Position numbers and translations under genes: made by a program
The notes under the pieces: generated by a model
What the model was told of the DNA's origin: nothing
Databases searched by the model: none
The model's input: the letters and a program-made list of their open reading frames with translations, nothing else
Shown here: piece by piece, positions 49,439 through 58,422 of the stretch
Layout of the letters: each line of letters begins with the position of its first letter
How positions within the stretch are numbered: the stretch's first letter is position 1
IMG/VR virus record: IMGVR_UViG_3300047564_004575
Location: 1-64,000 of that record
Source of the DNA: a virus
Reading direction: 5' to 3' (one strand)
DNA: 64,000 nt

Positions 49439-50527
49439 TCAACGAATAATTTGTACAGGCATAGCAAGGAATAAAGCGTTACTGTCAGGACAGGTAATGA
49501 TAACCGGCTGATTAGGTTGATTAATGTTGATTTTGAGTTGAGATGCGCTCAGGGCATTAATGCCAGCGTTAAGGTATTTTAAATTCAGTCCAATCTCAAC
49601 CGGCTCCCCCGTTAGCTCACTAGGTAAACTCTCTACGCCTTGACCAATATCGAGAGTGTCACTGGCAACGGTTAGGCGATTAGCGTTAAAAGATAGCTTG
49701 ACTAGATTGTTTTTTTGGTCACTGAAAGTGGCAACGCGAGATACAGCTTCTTTCAATTTGCCACTGTCCACGATGGCGACACGCTCAAACTGAACCGGAA
49801 TTAATTGATCAACAGCAGGATAAGCTCCGTCTAAAATCCGACCGATAACGGTCAAATCGCCAGACCAAAACTTGACCTGACCATCGCCAATCAGCAGACT
49901 GATATCGCCTAAAAGATGTTTAGAGACGGTTGTGAGGACGTAGGCGGGAATTGTGACGTTTAGTTCATCTACACATCCATCAGACCAGTAACGACTTAAT
50001 ACGTGCCCATTGGTGGCGTTGAAATATAACCGTTCATTTTTGGTCTGTAAGTTAATGCCAGTCAATACTTGTTTGGTATCGTCGTCACTGGCAGAACTAC
50101 TGACGGTATTGATTGCCGTCCGTAGGGTATCCCCTGACAGATTAATTACTTCCCCTGTCACTTCCGGCAAATCAGGATAATCATCAGCGCTCAAGGTATT
50201 AATCTTGTATTGACCCGTTTCGCTTTTAATTAGGAGCATTGACTCTTCTATTTCTAGAGTCAAATCCCCCGTCAACTTAGCGGCGATCGCCGTTAGCAGG
50301 GCATAGGGGATGCAGATAGAGCTATTGTCGTCTACGTTGTCAATATCGATGCGGTGAGTGATTGCCATCGACAGGTTGAATCCCGTCAACACAGCGTCAT
50401 TATCTAGGGTAGTAAGTTTTACAGTGCCAAGAATAGGCTGGGTCGGCTTGCCACTGATAGCGCGCCCAACAATGGAGAGAGCATTACTGATGGTTTTGGC
50501 GTTAACAAAAAATTTCATAGTGTCCAT
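49439..50527 (-). CDS. dnaN: DNA polymerase III beta-type sliding clamp
   Basis: 362 residues, normal for DnaN. Domain features: LSIVGRAISGKPTQPILGTVKL, VSSSASDDDTKQVLTGINLQ, LTVIGRILDGAYPAVDQLIP, and C-terminus PVIITCPDSNALFLAMPVQI. It holds the replicative polymerase on DNA. A phage-borne clamp suggests it can tether its own or the host polymerase; no polymerase gene is seen in this window. Confidence 0.85.
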   Translation of the reverse strand: MDTMKFFVNAKTISNALSIVGRAISGKPTQPILGTVKLTTLDNDAVLTGFNLSMAITHRIDIDNVDDNSSICIPYALLTAIAAKLTGDLTLEIEESMLLIKSETGQYKINTLSADDYPDLPEVTGEVINLSGDTLRTAINTVSSSASDDDTKQVLTGINLQTKNERLYFNATNGHVLSRYWSDGCVDELNVTIPAYVLTTVSKHLLGDISLLIGDGQVKFWSGDLTVIGRILDGAYPAVDQLIPVQFERVAIVDSGKLKEAVSRVATFSDQKNNLVKLSFNANRLTVASDTLDIGQGVESLPSELTGEPVEIGLNLKYLNAGINALSASQLKININQPNQPVIITCPDSNALFLAMPVQIIR

Positions 50528-50579
50528 AATGTTTGATTGCGTCTATCATAATAGTCAGCAAACAAATAAATAGGCAATC

Positions 50580-51242
50580 ATGAAAGAGCGACCAATCTTA
50601 TTTAGTAGCGAGATGGTTCGAGCCATCCTTGACGGGCGAAAAACCCAAACGCGACGGGTGGTTAATCCACAACCTGATATGGTAACCCGCAAAGGTGAGC
50701 CAGTTGCATTTAAGTCAATTGAACGGATCAATCCAGAAACAAGGGAGTTTGAAATACTAACCCATGTTCCAGGTGAACCAAACAAAAAGTATTGCCGACA
50801 AATTAAATGCCCTTTTGGTCAAGTCGGCGATCGCCTCTGGGTACGAGAAACGTGGGCAGATACCACATACTTTGACCCTAACGATGGGGGCTTTGTCTAT
50901 AAGGCTACAGACCCAAATTGGGCAGATATGGAGGGATGGAAATGGAAACCATCAATCCATATGCCCCGTGAGGCATCCCGCTTAACCCTAGAGATCACTG
51001 GGGTACGGGTTGAACGGTTAAATAATATTTCTGAGGGAGATGCGATTGCCGAGGGGATTGAATCTATAGGGCGTGGTTGTTGGAAAGATTATCGACACCA
51101 AAACAACGCTCCGTGGTGTACATCCGTTTACTCTTTTAAGTCGCTATGGGACAGCATCAATAGCAAAAAACATCCTTGGGCGAACAATGACTGGGTTTGG
51201 GTAATTGAATTTAAAAAGTCAACAGTTGCGCATAATAGTTAA
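50580..51242 (+). CDS. ASCH-domain-like phage protein
   Basis: 220 residues. KERPILFSSEMVRAILDGRKTQTRRVV and GDRLWVRETW with EASRLTLEITGVRVERLNNISEGDAIAEGI match the ASCH-like phage protein family. Such domains bind RNA or modified nucleosides; the phage role is unclear. Divergent from dnaN, with shared leader CAGCAAACAAA before the start. Confidence 0.75.
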   Translation: MKERPILFSSEMVRAILDGRKTQTRRVVNPQPDMVTRKGEPVAFKSIERINPETREFEILTHVPGEPNKKYCRQIKCPFGQVGDRLWVRETWADTTYFDPNDGGFVYKATDPNWADMEGWKWKPSIHMPREASRLTLEITGVRVERLNNISEGDAIAEGIESIGRGCWKDYRHQNNAPWCTSVYSFKSLWDSINSKKHPWANNDWVWVIEFKKSTVAHNS

Positions 51243-51276
51243 CCGTGTTAACATTTAAGCAATCCATACGAGTCCC

Positions 51277-51314
51277 ACTCCCCGCTCGTGGCTAAAAAAA
51301 GGGGAGTTTTTTTT
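51277..51314 (+). terminator. Terminator
   Basis: ACTCCCC/GGGGAGT stem with a 17-nt loop and eight T. Confidence 0.75.
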
Positions 51315-51359
51315 GTGCATTTTTGGGGTCTAGCTTATAATGTTAAATAGCCCTTTCAA

Positions 51360-51554
51360 ATGATGGATGATATGAAAACTTGCAAATTAGCACAAAATTG
51401 CCGTTTTTGTGGCAATGACAGAGGTTTAATCGTAGAAAGCAACAATATGCACCCAGCAAGAGTTAACTGTTCCGAATGCGGCAATTTTCACAAGTGGCTA
51501 AACAAAGCCCAAGTAGCCCAGGCGATTGAACTTGGTTTGTTTACAAACAAATGA
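51360..51554 (+). CDS. Small zinc-ribbon protein
   Basis: 64 residues with CRFCGN...CSECGN, a CxxC/CxxC ribbon; starts at 51372 also possible. Followed by the primase-helicase gene. Confidence 0.55.
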   Translation: MMDDMKTCKLAQNCRFCGNDRGLIVESNNMHPARVNCSECGNFHKWLNKAQVAQAIELGLFTNK

Positions 51555-51594
51555 TGCTCGTTATAATATTTGATAGCCAGATAGGAGATTATCG

Positions 51595-54500
51595 ATGGAT
51601 TCACAGTTAACGCAACGGTCAGTAAGTCGCCAAGCTCAGATATTGGGCTACAAGGATGGAGACGTTATCAACGTCAGGGCGATCGCCGGTAAAGGTTTTG
51701 ATGTAAAGGCAGATGGGTTATATCCCTTTGATGGGTATTTGACGGTAGGGACTTGGGAGTTTACCCGACTTAAGCCACAGTCTAAGGGTGGCGGGGTTAG
51801 CTTCGTTTCCAAGAATGGGATTGACTGTCTACTGAGAGAGAACTTGAAGGGTTATGGCATTTACCTAATCCCTAACAAAGGGGGACGTAAGGATGACCAA
51901 ATAACCGAGGTTACATCGCTGTTTTATGAATGTGATGACATTGACAAGCTAGAGCAGTTTGACCGTACAAAGCGGTTGGCGTTGAACCCTTCGATGATTG
52001 TCGAGACTCGAAATAGTTTGCACGTTTATTACACTTTGGCTGATGGCGATCGCCAAGTTGAAGGATGGCGGAAAAATCAACAGCGATTGATTCAGTTGAT
52101 GGAGTCTGACCGCTCAGTCCATAACGAATCACGGCTAATGCGGCTAGCTGGATTCTTTCACCAGAAAAAGGGTGAAATGCCTTTGCTGGTTGACATTGTG
52201 CAGGATAACAGCAATCGTTATACACTGGCTGATTTTGACCGTTTATTGCCTTCGTGGGATGAAAAGCAATGGTCTGACAGTAAAGGTCATGACATTGATT
52301 GGCAAGAACAGGTAGAGGCGTTTAAAGCCAAGAAACGGGTGTTAGTACCTAATGATGAAGCTTTCCCTTTGGAGATTTGTTTACCCCATAAAGACCGTGA
52401 GTTGATCAAGTCTGGGGCGGCAGTAGGAGAGGGAAATACATTGGGATTCAAACTGGCTTGCAATCTGATTGCAACAGAAGACTTTTTGAGAAGTGCAGGA
52501 TATCAATTCATAGGGGATGCGGAAACTTTATTCCGTGAATTTGCTTATAATTCAGAGTCCTACAAAACAGAGCAAGGGATACAAAGACCGTGGAATAGTG
52601 CGCTTAAAAGACGTCCTACTCCTACGTTAACGCCTCAAATGATTGAGAATTGTATAAACGCATGGCGGGTAAAAACAGGTAAGCATGACTGGTTTGAATC
52701 TAGCGTAGATAAGGTTGTCAAATCAGCTAAGGGGGTTAAAGATAATGGTCACGAAGCATTCTTAAACCTAACAACTAAAATCTTTGGTGGTAAAACAGGC
52801 TTAGCCCGTCACGCTAAACGGATAGCCGCTGGTTTAATAAAGTCCACGGTTAATCACTTTTATGAGCCAGGATTTGGGGCAAAGATGTATGAAGAATTAG
52901 CCCGTCAAGGTCACAAATGGATATTAGATATAAGTGGTACGGGATGCGGTAAAACCTTTACAGTGTCATTGCTTAATAAAGCCGCGATGTTCTTACAACC
53001 CGATGAAGGTGATGAAGTATTGACCCGTTTATTCTATATGCCACCGTCCTATCGGAACCCTACTAATGCCAAGATTGAAGAGGAATGGCATGAGACAGCG
53101 GCAAGAAACAATGGATTGTATTTAAACTATTCAAAACAAACTGAGTTAGGTAATCCCTATCGGGAAAGTTTGAAGGATTTGGGTGAAGTTGATGACCACG
53201 AAAGAACCCAGTCGAACTGCCATAAAGCAGAGATATTCCACAAGCATTATGCGGCGGGGCGATCTACTGAGGGACTTTGTAAAACCTGTGATGTACGGGA
53301 AAAATGTGCAGTTAAAAAAGGTGATGGATTTGGGTATATTTCTGAGGTCAAAAAGTGGGTTACTCAAGATAAAATCCGAACTTCTTACCAATGGTTAGAC
53401 AAAGAAAAAGTTTCGATTTGTTCTACCGGCTTACTTTTTGACGAGGCGGGGCAAGTGGGATGGTCACATCAGATTACAGTGGAGCTTGGCTACATTGACA
53501 AGTTAATGAACAAAATACGCCGGGTAGATTCCAAACTACACCGTCGATTAATCGATTTGCAGTATGCGATCGCCGACTTAGTGGACTCTGAAGAATACCC
53601 CCGCCATGGCTATAACAAACATCAAGTCATGAAGGCTCTCAATGTCGATAAATCGTTAGAGTCTGATTTGGAGAAGATTTTAGAGATTGAGTTAGACGGG
53701 CGGGATAATGAGAGTGAAGATGTTGACCCAATCTTTCTCTATGACCTATTGCGGGTAGCTTTAGGGTTAATCCCAGGGTCGTTAAGCTTAAGTAAAAACA
53801 CCTTGACAATTCAGATTAAAAACGACCGTTTAATCCAAGCTTGTCATGCGGCTAAATTTGTTATCTGCCAGGATGCCACATGGTCAGCTTCCATGATGGC
53901 GATGGCTTTAGGGATTAAAGAAAGTGACATTGTTGTCATTGCACAGCGTCAGGAAATCCCTACCAATTTAGTGATTGAACACTGGAAAGGGGCGGGTTTA
54001 TTGGGGAATACTCGCAGTGAATCGATGCAAAAATTAACTCGTGCTATCCGTGAACAGTTGATGATGATGTATCCCGAAATAGGGTTTATCGACTGGAAAC
54101 AACACGGGATGTCTAGTGACCTAATCCACTTTGGGGATAGCCGGGGTAGTAATGCCTACAAAGAAAAAAGCGTCGTTGCCAGTATCGGTCTGTGTCGCCC
54201 TAACATGACAGCAGTTTTGCTTGAGTATGAGGTTATGTCAGGTCGCACCATTGAAAACTTTGAAGACGAGGGATTCAGAGAATACTATGGTCATGCGATC
54301 GCAGCTAACTTGATTCAGGAAATAGGACGGTTACGGGCTAATCGCCGCCCCGGGGAAGAGCTTAAATTTATTCTTATTGGTGATGGCGACATTCAATTTC
54401 TAGAGGATTTGGGTTTTGACCTAGTGGAGTGCGACGCCGCTACCAAATTAGAAGGGGTAGAATTAGGGGCAGTAGGGGCTAAAGCTCGTTATCTAAACTT

Positions 54501-54927
54501 TGGGATGCGTATTTGTCGCCTAATCCCTAAAGGGGAATGGCGAAAAATGTCGCTACGCAAAGCCGCTGAGTTTTTAGACCGTGCAGGGTCATCCGTTAGC
54601 CGTTGGGTGAGGCGCTGGTTTGGTGTTGAGGGGGATGGCAATGGTATTGCCTTCCAACGGTTTAAAGAATTGGTCTACGCCGCCATCTATGGCGGGAAGA
54701 CTGACGGATTTAGTGAGGCGGAAGAAACCAACATCGCCTGCCTAGGGGAAATGCTGAAAAAAGCTAAGTTCTGTGGACAGGAACTTGGGAACGAACTAAA
54801 TCTTTTAATTGAATCATGCACATGGCGTGTCTTTTTGGAATCCGTACGAAGACTAGGTGATGATTACGGCATCAAACTACTTGCCCGTATATTTGACGTG
54901 GCTATTAATGCTCAAGGTCATTTCTAA
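51595..54927 (+). CDS. Primase-helicase replication protein (CyRepA-like layout)
   Basis: 1,110 residues. N-terminal archaeo-eukaryotic primase-type domain: FYECDDI (acidic pair, near residue 110), SMIVETRNSLHVYYTL (S-x-H box, near 145), SRLMRLAGF. Central ATPase: LDISGTGCGKTFTVSLLN (Walker A, near 450), GLLFDEAGQVGW (Walker B, near 617). A cysteine cluster (CKTCDVREKC) lies between. The layout recalls cyanobacterial plasmid replication proteins of the CyRepA type, which would suggest an autonomous plasmid-like replication mode. This is inferred. Confidence 0.7.
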   Translation: MDSQLTQRSVSRQAQILGYKDGDVINVRAIAGKGFDVKADGLYPFDGYLTVGTWEFTRLKPQSKGGGVSFVSKNGIDCLLRENLKGYGIYLIPNKGGRKDDQITEVTSLFYECDDIDKLEQFDRTKRLALNPSMIVETRNSLHVYYTLADGDRQVEGWRKNQQRLIQLMESDRSVHNESRLMRLAGFFHQKKGEMPLLVDIVQDNSNRYTLADFDRLLPSWDEKQWSDSKGHDIDWQEQVEAFKAKKRVLVPNDEAFPLEICLPHKDRELIKSGAAVGEGNTLGFKLACNLIATEDFLRSAGYQFIGDAETLFREFAYNSESYKTEQGIQRPWNSALKRRPTPTLTPQMIENCINAWRVKTGKHDWFESSVDKVVKSAKGVKDNGHEAFLNLTTKIFGGKTGLARHAKRIAAGLIKSTVNHFYEPGFGAKMYEELARQGHKWILDISGTGCGKTFTVSLLNKAAMFLQPDEGDEVLTRLFYMPPSYRNPTNAKIEEEWHETAARNNGLYLNYSKQTELGNPYRESLKDLGEVDDHERTQSNCHKAEIFHKHYAAGRSTEGLCKTCDVREKCAVKKGDGFGYISEVKKWVTQDKIRTSYQWLDKEKVSICSTGLLFDEAGQVGWSHQITVELGYIDKLMNKIRRVDSKLHRRLIDLQYAIADLVDSEEYPRHGYNKHQVMKALNVDKSLESDLEKILEIELDGRDNESEDVDPIFLYDLLRVALGLIPGSLSLSKNTLTIQIKNDRLIQACHAAKFVICQDATWSASMMAMALGIKESDIVVIAQRQEIPTNLVIEHWKGAGLLGNTRSESMQKLTRAIREQLMMMYPEIGFIDWKQHGMSSDLIHFGDSRGSNAYKEKSVVASIGLCRPNMTAVLLEYEVMSGRTIENFEDEGFREYYGHAIAANLIQEIGRLRANRRPGEELKFILIGDGDIQFLEDLGFDLVECDAATKLEGVELGAVGAKARYLNFGMRICRLIPKGEWRKMSLRKAAEFLDRAGSSVSRWVRRWFGVEGDGNGIAFQRFKELVYAAIYGGKTDGFSEAEETNIACLGEMLKKAKFCGQELGNELNLLIESCTWRVFLESVRRLGDDYGIKLLARIFDVAINAQGHF

Positions 54928-54960
54928 TATAGAAACAGTAAACTATTTGAAAAGCACTTT

Positions 54961-55377
54961 ATGGACTATTTTTTGGGCTTTACCTCGTTTTATGAGATGC
55001 GCGATGATGGTAACTGGTATGGATACGCCTGTAGCAAAAACGCCAAACTAGCAGAGCAAAAGTCTAATACCTTGTTATTGTTGTGCAATAAAATTAAGTA
55101 TAAAATCATTTGTCACCATTGTCAGTCTGATATGGGGGCAAGTTATGTAATTAATCAACGGGGCATAATTACTTTTTCCAACTTAGCCTGTGAGAACTTT
55201 TTAGATGTAATCAACGCCGCAACTATTGATTATGAAACTTCCAGTGCTTTGTTTTTTGACGGGGAGTTTGACGACAAAAAAGCACAGTATCGCATTAATG
55301 TAAAATGGTTTGGAGAGTATGCTTTATGCAAAATTATTGGCGTTTACGTGGAACCGAACTTGCTGGTCATAAGCTAA
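54961..55377 (+). CDS. Hypothetical protein
   Basis: 138 residues with a Cys pair CHHCQSD near the middle and an aromatic N-terminus (FLGFTSFYEMRDDGNWYGYAC). No recognised family. Overlaps the following convergent gene by 11 nt. Confidence 0.5.
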   Translation: MDYFLGFTSFYEMRDDGNWYGYACSKNAKLAEQKSNTLLLLCNKIKYKIICHHCQSDMGASYVINQRGIITFSNLACENFLDVINAATIDYETSSALFFDGEFDDKKAQYRINVKWFGEYALCKIIGVYVEPNLLVIS

Positions 55378-55795
55378 ACTTTTTGCAAACCTGTTCATAG
55401 ATTAAATCGCCATGTTCAGGGTTTTGCTCAAAACAATAATCTAATATTTTAGAATGCCAACGGATATAAGTCTTCACTTCATCGGTATCCACACTGCCCA
55501 CAATTGATTTAGCTGTAACCGTTGGTTTTGATTGAGAGGCGGGGAATTTTTCGACTTTAACAAATTCCCCATCCTCATTCATAAGAGAAGTGATGTTATA
55601 GAAGTTTCCATTCTTAGTCACCATCACCATTTGCCCCCCGTTCAAGGGTGACAAAAGAGGGTCATTTTCGCTACCATAAACGACAATCTCACTGTTATCT
55701 TCTAACACCAAAGTCATTCTAAGCCCTGGTAGATTGTCTTTTTTGCGGGTATAAACTTGTGCAGGTTCTTTGACGGTAGCGAGTTTTTCTGACAT
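55367..55795 (-). CDS. Hypothetical protein
   Basis: 142 residues. Beta-rich N-terminal half (GLRMTLVLEDNSEIVVYGSEND, GGQMVMVTKNGNFYNIT) fits an OB-like fold; helical C-terminus (VKTYIRWHSKILDYCFEQ). Could bind nucleic acid. Divergent from the tail gene at 55834. Confidence 0.5.
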   Translation of the reverse strand: MSEKLATVKEPAQVYTRKKDNLPGLRMTLVLEDNSEIVVYGSENDPLLSPLNGGQMVMVTKNGNFYNITSLMNEDGEFVKVEKFPASQSKPTVTAKSIVGSVDTDEVKTYIRWHSKILDYCFEQNPEHGDLIYEQVCKKFSL

Positions 55796-55833
55796 GACTA
55801 AATTAAGATAACAATAAAGCTATATTAAAATCT
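55796..55833. promoter_or_regulatory. Divergent promoter
   Basis: TTAAGATAACAATAAAGCTATATTAAAA before the tail gene; carries the TTAAGATA motif. Confidence 0.5.
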
Positions 55834-57234
55834 ATGTCTGAACTTAAAATATATCAAAATCGTCCTTATCCCACCGAACCGATGCTTAATGTATCGGTAG
55901 AATGGGTGACACAAATTACGGAGAATCGAAGTGGAAAAGAGAATAGAATCCCTAAAATAACCGAGCCACAATATACCATTGAAGGGTCTGATTTTGCTTT
56001 AAGAGATGATGATTATGATGTATTTGTTGACGCATTTATTAACGCTGAGGGTAAAAATAATGCTTTTCCTTTTAAGTGTCCTTTAGACTATTATTGTGCC
56101 AAGGATATAGAAAGCTATGATGATGGCAGTTTTCAGCGAGGTATTCTTTTTCAGATTGATAGCCTAAACTATCAAATTGTTAAACAGTATTCAGTCGGTG
56201 GCGTTAATACCTATAAAACCATTACATTGCCTGTTGATGGCACAATTCATGTTTACCAAGATGACGTTGAAGTATTCCCCACAGTCAATCTTTCTACTGG
56301 TGTAGTCGCCTTTGCGAGTATCCCTACAGGTAGCCTAAAAGTGGAATGTGAGTTTAGATTGCCAATGCGATTTGATGTGGATGATAACCAGTTAAACCAA
56401 ATTAAAAGAGCCGTCAATTCTATTTATTCTGCCAACGATACCAGCATCTATTTAGCCGTTAACTTTCGATTAGTTGAAGATATGAATTACATTCGTATCT
56501 CCCCTATTTTTTCTCCTTTTAATTCAAAAGACTGGAAAGGGAACGTTAATTATATTTTTGATGGTAATCCCTTAAGTGATGTTGCCTATTCGGAGAGATC
56601 ACTAACCCGTATTCAATCGTCAGATAATAAGCGGGAATTGCGAGATGGCTTAGGGGTTATTCGTAGCAAAATGGCGATCGCCAATAATAATATGAACTGG
56701 AATGCTACTCAAAAGTATTTTAATTTATTTATGGCTTGCAAAGGTCGTTTGTTGCCGTTTACGTTTGAAGATAAATTAGTTCGGTTAGATAGTGATATTT
56801 TTAACGTTTCAATGGTTGGTTATAGTAATGTAAAATTACTTCCCTCTACCACACTCACATGGACTCTTACTCTACGATACAAAGACAACGCATCTGACCC
56901 ATTCACAAATTTACTTTTAACCTTTAATGCTTTATCGGTTGAATCTATTTTGTTAGGAGAACTGAATAACTTATCTAACGGTATAGGTACTTCTGGCTTT
57001 CCCTCAATAAATTACGTCGCACAAACCACAGGGGGAGAAACACTTTATGTTCAAGTTTCAATTATAGATGCTAATAATAATATTCGGTATTTAAGTAGTA
57101 GCAATTTGATCGAACCCACCGATATAGAGTCAGGCAGCAATCCTAAAAGTGGATGGGTGACTGTAGGAAATCCATCTGGCGGGGGTGGTGGTAACTTGCG
57201 ACTGTTTGAGTTTGTAAGTCTGGTTCAGAATTAA
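55834..57234 (+). CDS. Distal tail protein, DUF2460-like
   Basis: 466 residues. The segment LNYQIVKQYSVGGVNTYKTITLPVDGTIHVYQDD...LSTGVVAFASIPTGSLKVECEFRLPMRFDVDDNQL is the DUF2460 pattern (.L.KRY..G......I..P..GTV.V.......VD..TGIVTF......G....FEFDVPVRFD.D.L) of GTA/siphophage tail proteins. A partly repeated unit and a long variable C-terminus follow. It sits at the tail tip between tape measure and hub. Confidence 0.7.
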   Translation: MSELKIYQNRPYPTEPMLNVSVEWVTQITENRSGKENRIPKITEPQYTIEGSDFALRDDDYDVFVDAFINAEGKNNAFPFKCPLDYYCAKDIESYDDGSFQRGILFQIDSLNYQIVKQYSVGGVNTYKTITLPVDGTIHVYQDDVEVFPTVNLSTGVVAFASIPTGSLKVECEFRLPMRFDVDDNQLNQIKRAVNSIYSANDTSIYLAVNFRLVEDMNYIRISPIFSPFNSKDWKGNVNYIFDGNPLSDVAYSERSLTRIQSSDNKRELRDGLGVIRSKMAIANNNMNWNATQKYFNLFMACKGRLLPFTFEDKLVRLDSDIFNVSMVGYSNVKLLPSTTLTWTLTLRYKDNASDPFTNLLLTFNALSVESILLGELNNLSNGIGTSGFPSINYVAQTTGGETLYVQVSIIDANNNIRYLSSSNLIEPTDIESGSNPKSGWVTVGNPSGGGGGNLRLFEFVSLVQN

Positions 57235-58187
57235 GCAACTGAAGAATAACACCGCATCAATAATACTTTTCCTGCAAAGTTTCCTACTGGCAAATACCAA
57301 GGACTGCCATTGTCAGGGAATACAGATCCTTGAATTTTAACTGGCTTAAGATAAGTGTAAGTGCCAACACCTAACAACATATTGGGTACACGTCCTATAA
57401 CTGGAAAACCTAAAGTAGAGTTATTGTCATAAACCCACATATCAGTTGCCCATTGACTGCCTGGGGTTTGTCCATCCGAGCATGATATAGTATAAGCTGC
57501 CCTACCTGTTTGCAATATTGCTTTTGCTGCCGAGGCTATGTAATGTTGGGACGACAATGTCAGACTTGCATTGCCTACATAACTCGTTGACAACAAAAAT
57601 GATCTTGTTATCGGCTCGCTATTGTAATAACTAAAGTTTGTATTGACGTTCAACAGTATTCCCGCGTAATTAAAATGCCACCAAATATTGCTTGTCCCTT
57701 TTTCTGCTTGAAAAAATATAATACCTAACGAGTTGTTAGTGCTAACACACGAAAATTCACACTCATATCTAGTGGCTGTAAAATTATTTACAGGATTATT
57801 AACGGTATTTGTAACAATCGCATTTGTTGAGCTGTCTGAATTTGTTCCTATGTACCCGCCATTGTTGTAAAGTCTACTGCCAGTTCCGGTGTTACCGGGA
57901 TTGGCAGCATTAAGCCCAAAATATCTAAAGATATAACGATCGTCAATTGTATCGCCTGTATTTGCCCCAAAAGTGAAGGCAAAATTATCAGAGGAATTCC
58001 ATAAGCTACCGGGAGGATTTCTATACCTAAGTCCAGAGTCAATAAGGTACTGGTTAAATTCGGAAGACATCGTAGATCTAGTTACACTAGATTTTAGGAA
58101 ATTGGTAGTTGGGTAATTGATGTCATGATTAGCCCAGATACAATCGCCAAGGTACTTGTTTCCTGCTTCATCTGTAATTGTTGGCAT
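57231..58187 (-). CDS. Putative receptor-binding protein
   Basis: 318 residues rich in N, T, S and Y, with many aromatic residues, no helix-rich region. The ending (LPVGNFAGKVLLMRCYSSVA) is typical of tail tip surface proteins. Last gene of the minus-strand tail-tip block and the most likely host-range determinant by place and composition. Overlaps the 3' end of the distal tail gene by 4 nt. Confidence 0.45.
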   Translation of the reverse strand: MPTITDEAGNKYLGDCIWANHDINYPTTNFLKSSVTRSTMSSEFNQYLIDSGLRYRNPPGSLWNSSDNFAFTFGANTGDTIDDRYIFRYFGLNAANPGNTGTGSRLYNNGGYIGTNSDSSTNAIVTNTVNNPVNNFTATRYECEFSCVSTNNSLGIIFFQAEKGTSNIWWHFNYAGILLNVNTNFSYYNSEPITRSFLLSTSYVGNASLTLSSQHYIASAAKAILQTGRAAYTISCSDGQTPGSQWATDMWVYDNNSTLGFPVIGRVPNMLLGVGTYTYLKPVKIQGSVFPDNGSPWYLPVGNFAGKVLLMRCYSSVA

Positions 58188-58191
58188 ATAA

Positions 58192-58422
58192 TTAAGGTGG
58201 TGTTAAAAAACTGTAATCGGGAGTAGTTTGGGGACAGTAATTAGTAACAGTAAAAGATGGTGTGATTGTGAAAGTAATAGACTGATTTGGAGTAGCTTGA
58301 GGGCAGTAATTAGTAGCAGTAAAAGATGGTGTGATTGTGTAGTTAATTGTATAGTCTGGTATTGTTTGCGGACAATAGAATAGACCGGGGGGAATATCGT
58401 CATTAATAAAAAATAAAAACAT
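58192..58422 (-). CDS. Small tandem-repeat protein of fibre block
   Basis: 76 residues made of about three 24-residue repeats (CPQTTPDY..., TITPSFTVTNY) encoded by 72-bp DNA repeats, seen at 58200-58400. Starts in a TAATG overlap with the hub gene stop. Perhaps a variable fibre extension or a short receptor-facing protein. Confidence 0.55.
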   Translation of the reverse strand: MFLFFINDDIPPGLFYCPQTIPDYTINYTITPSFTATNYCPQATPNQSITFTITPSFTVTNYCPQTTPDYSFLTPP

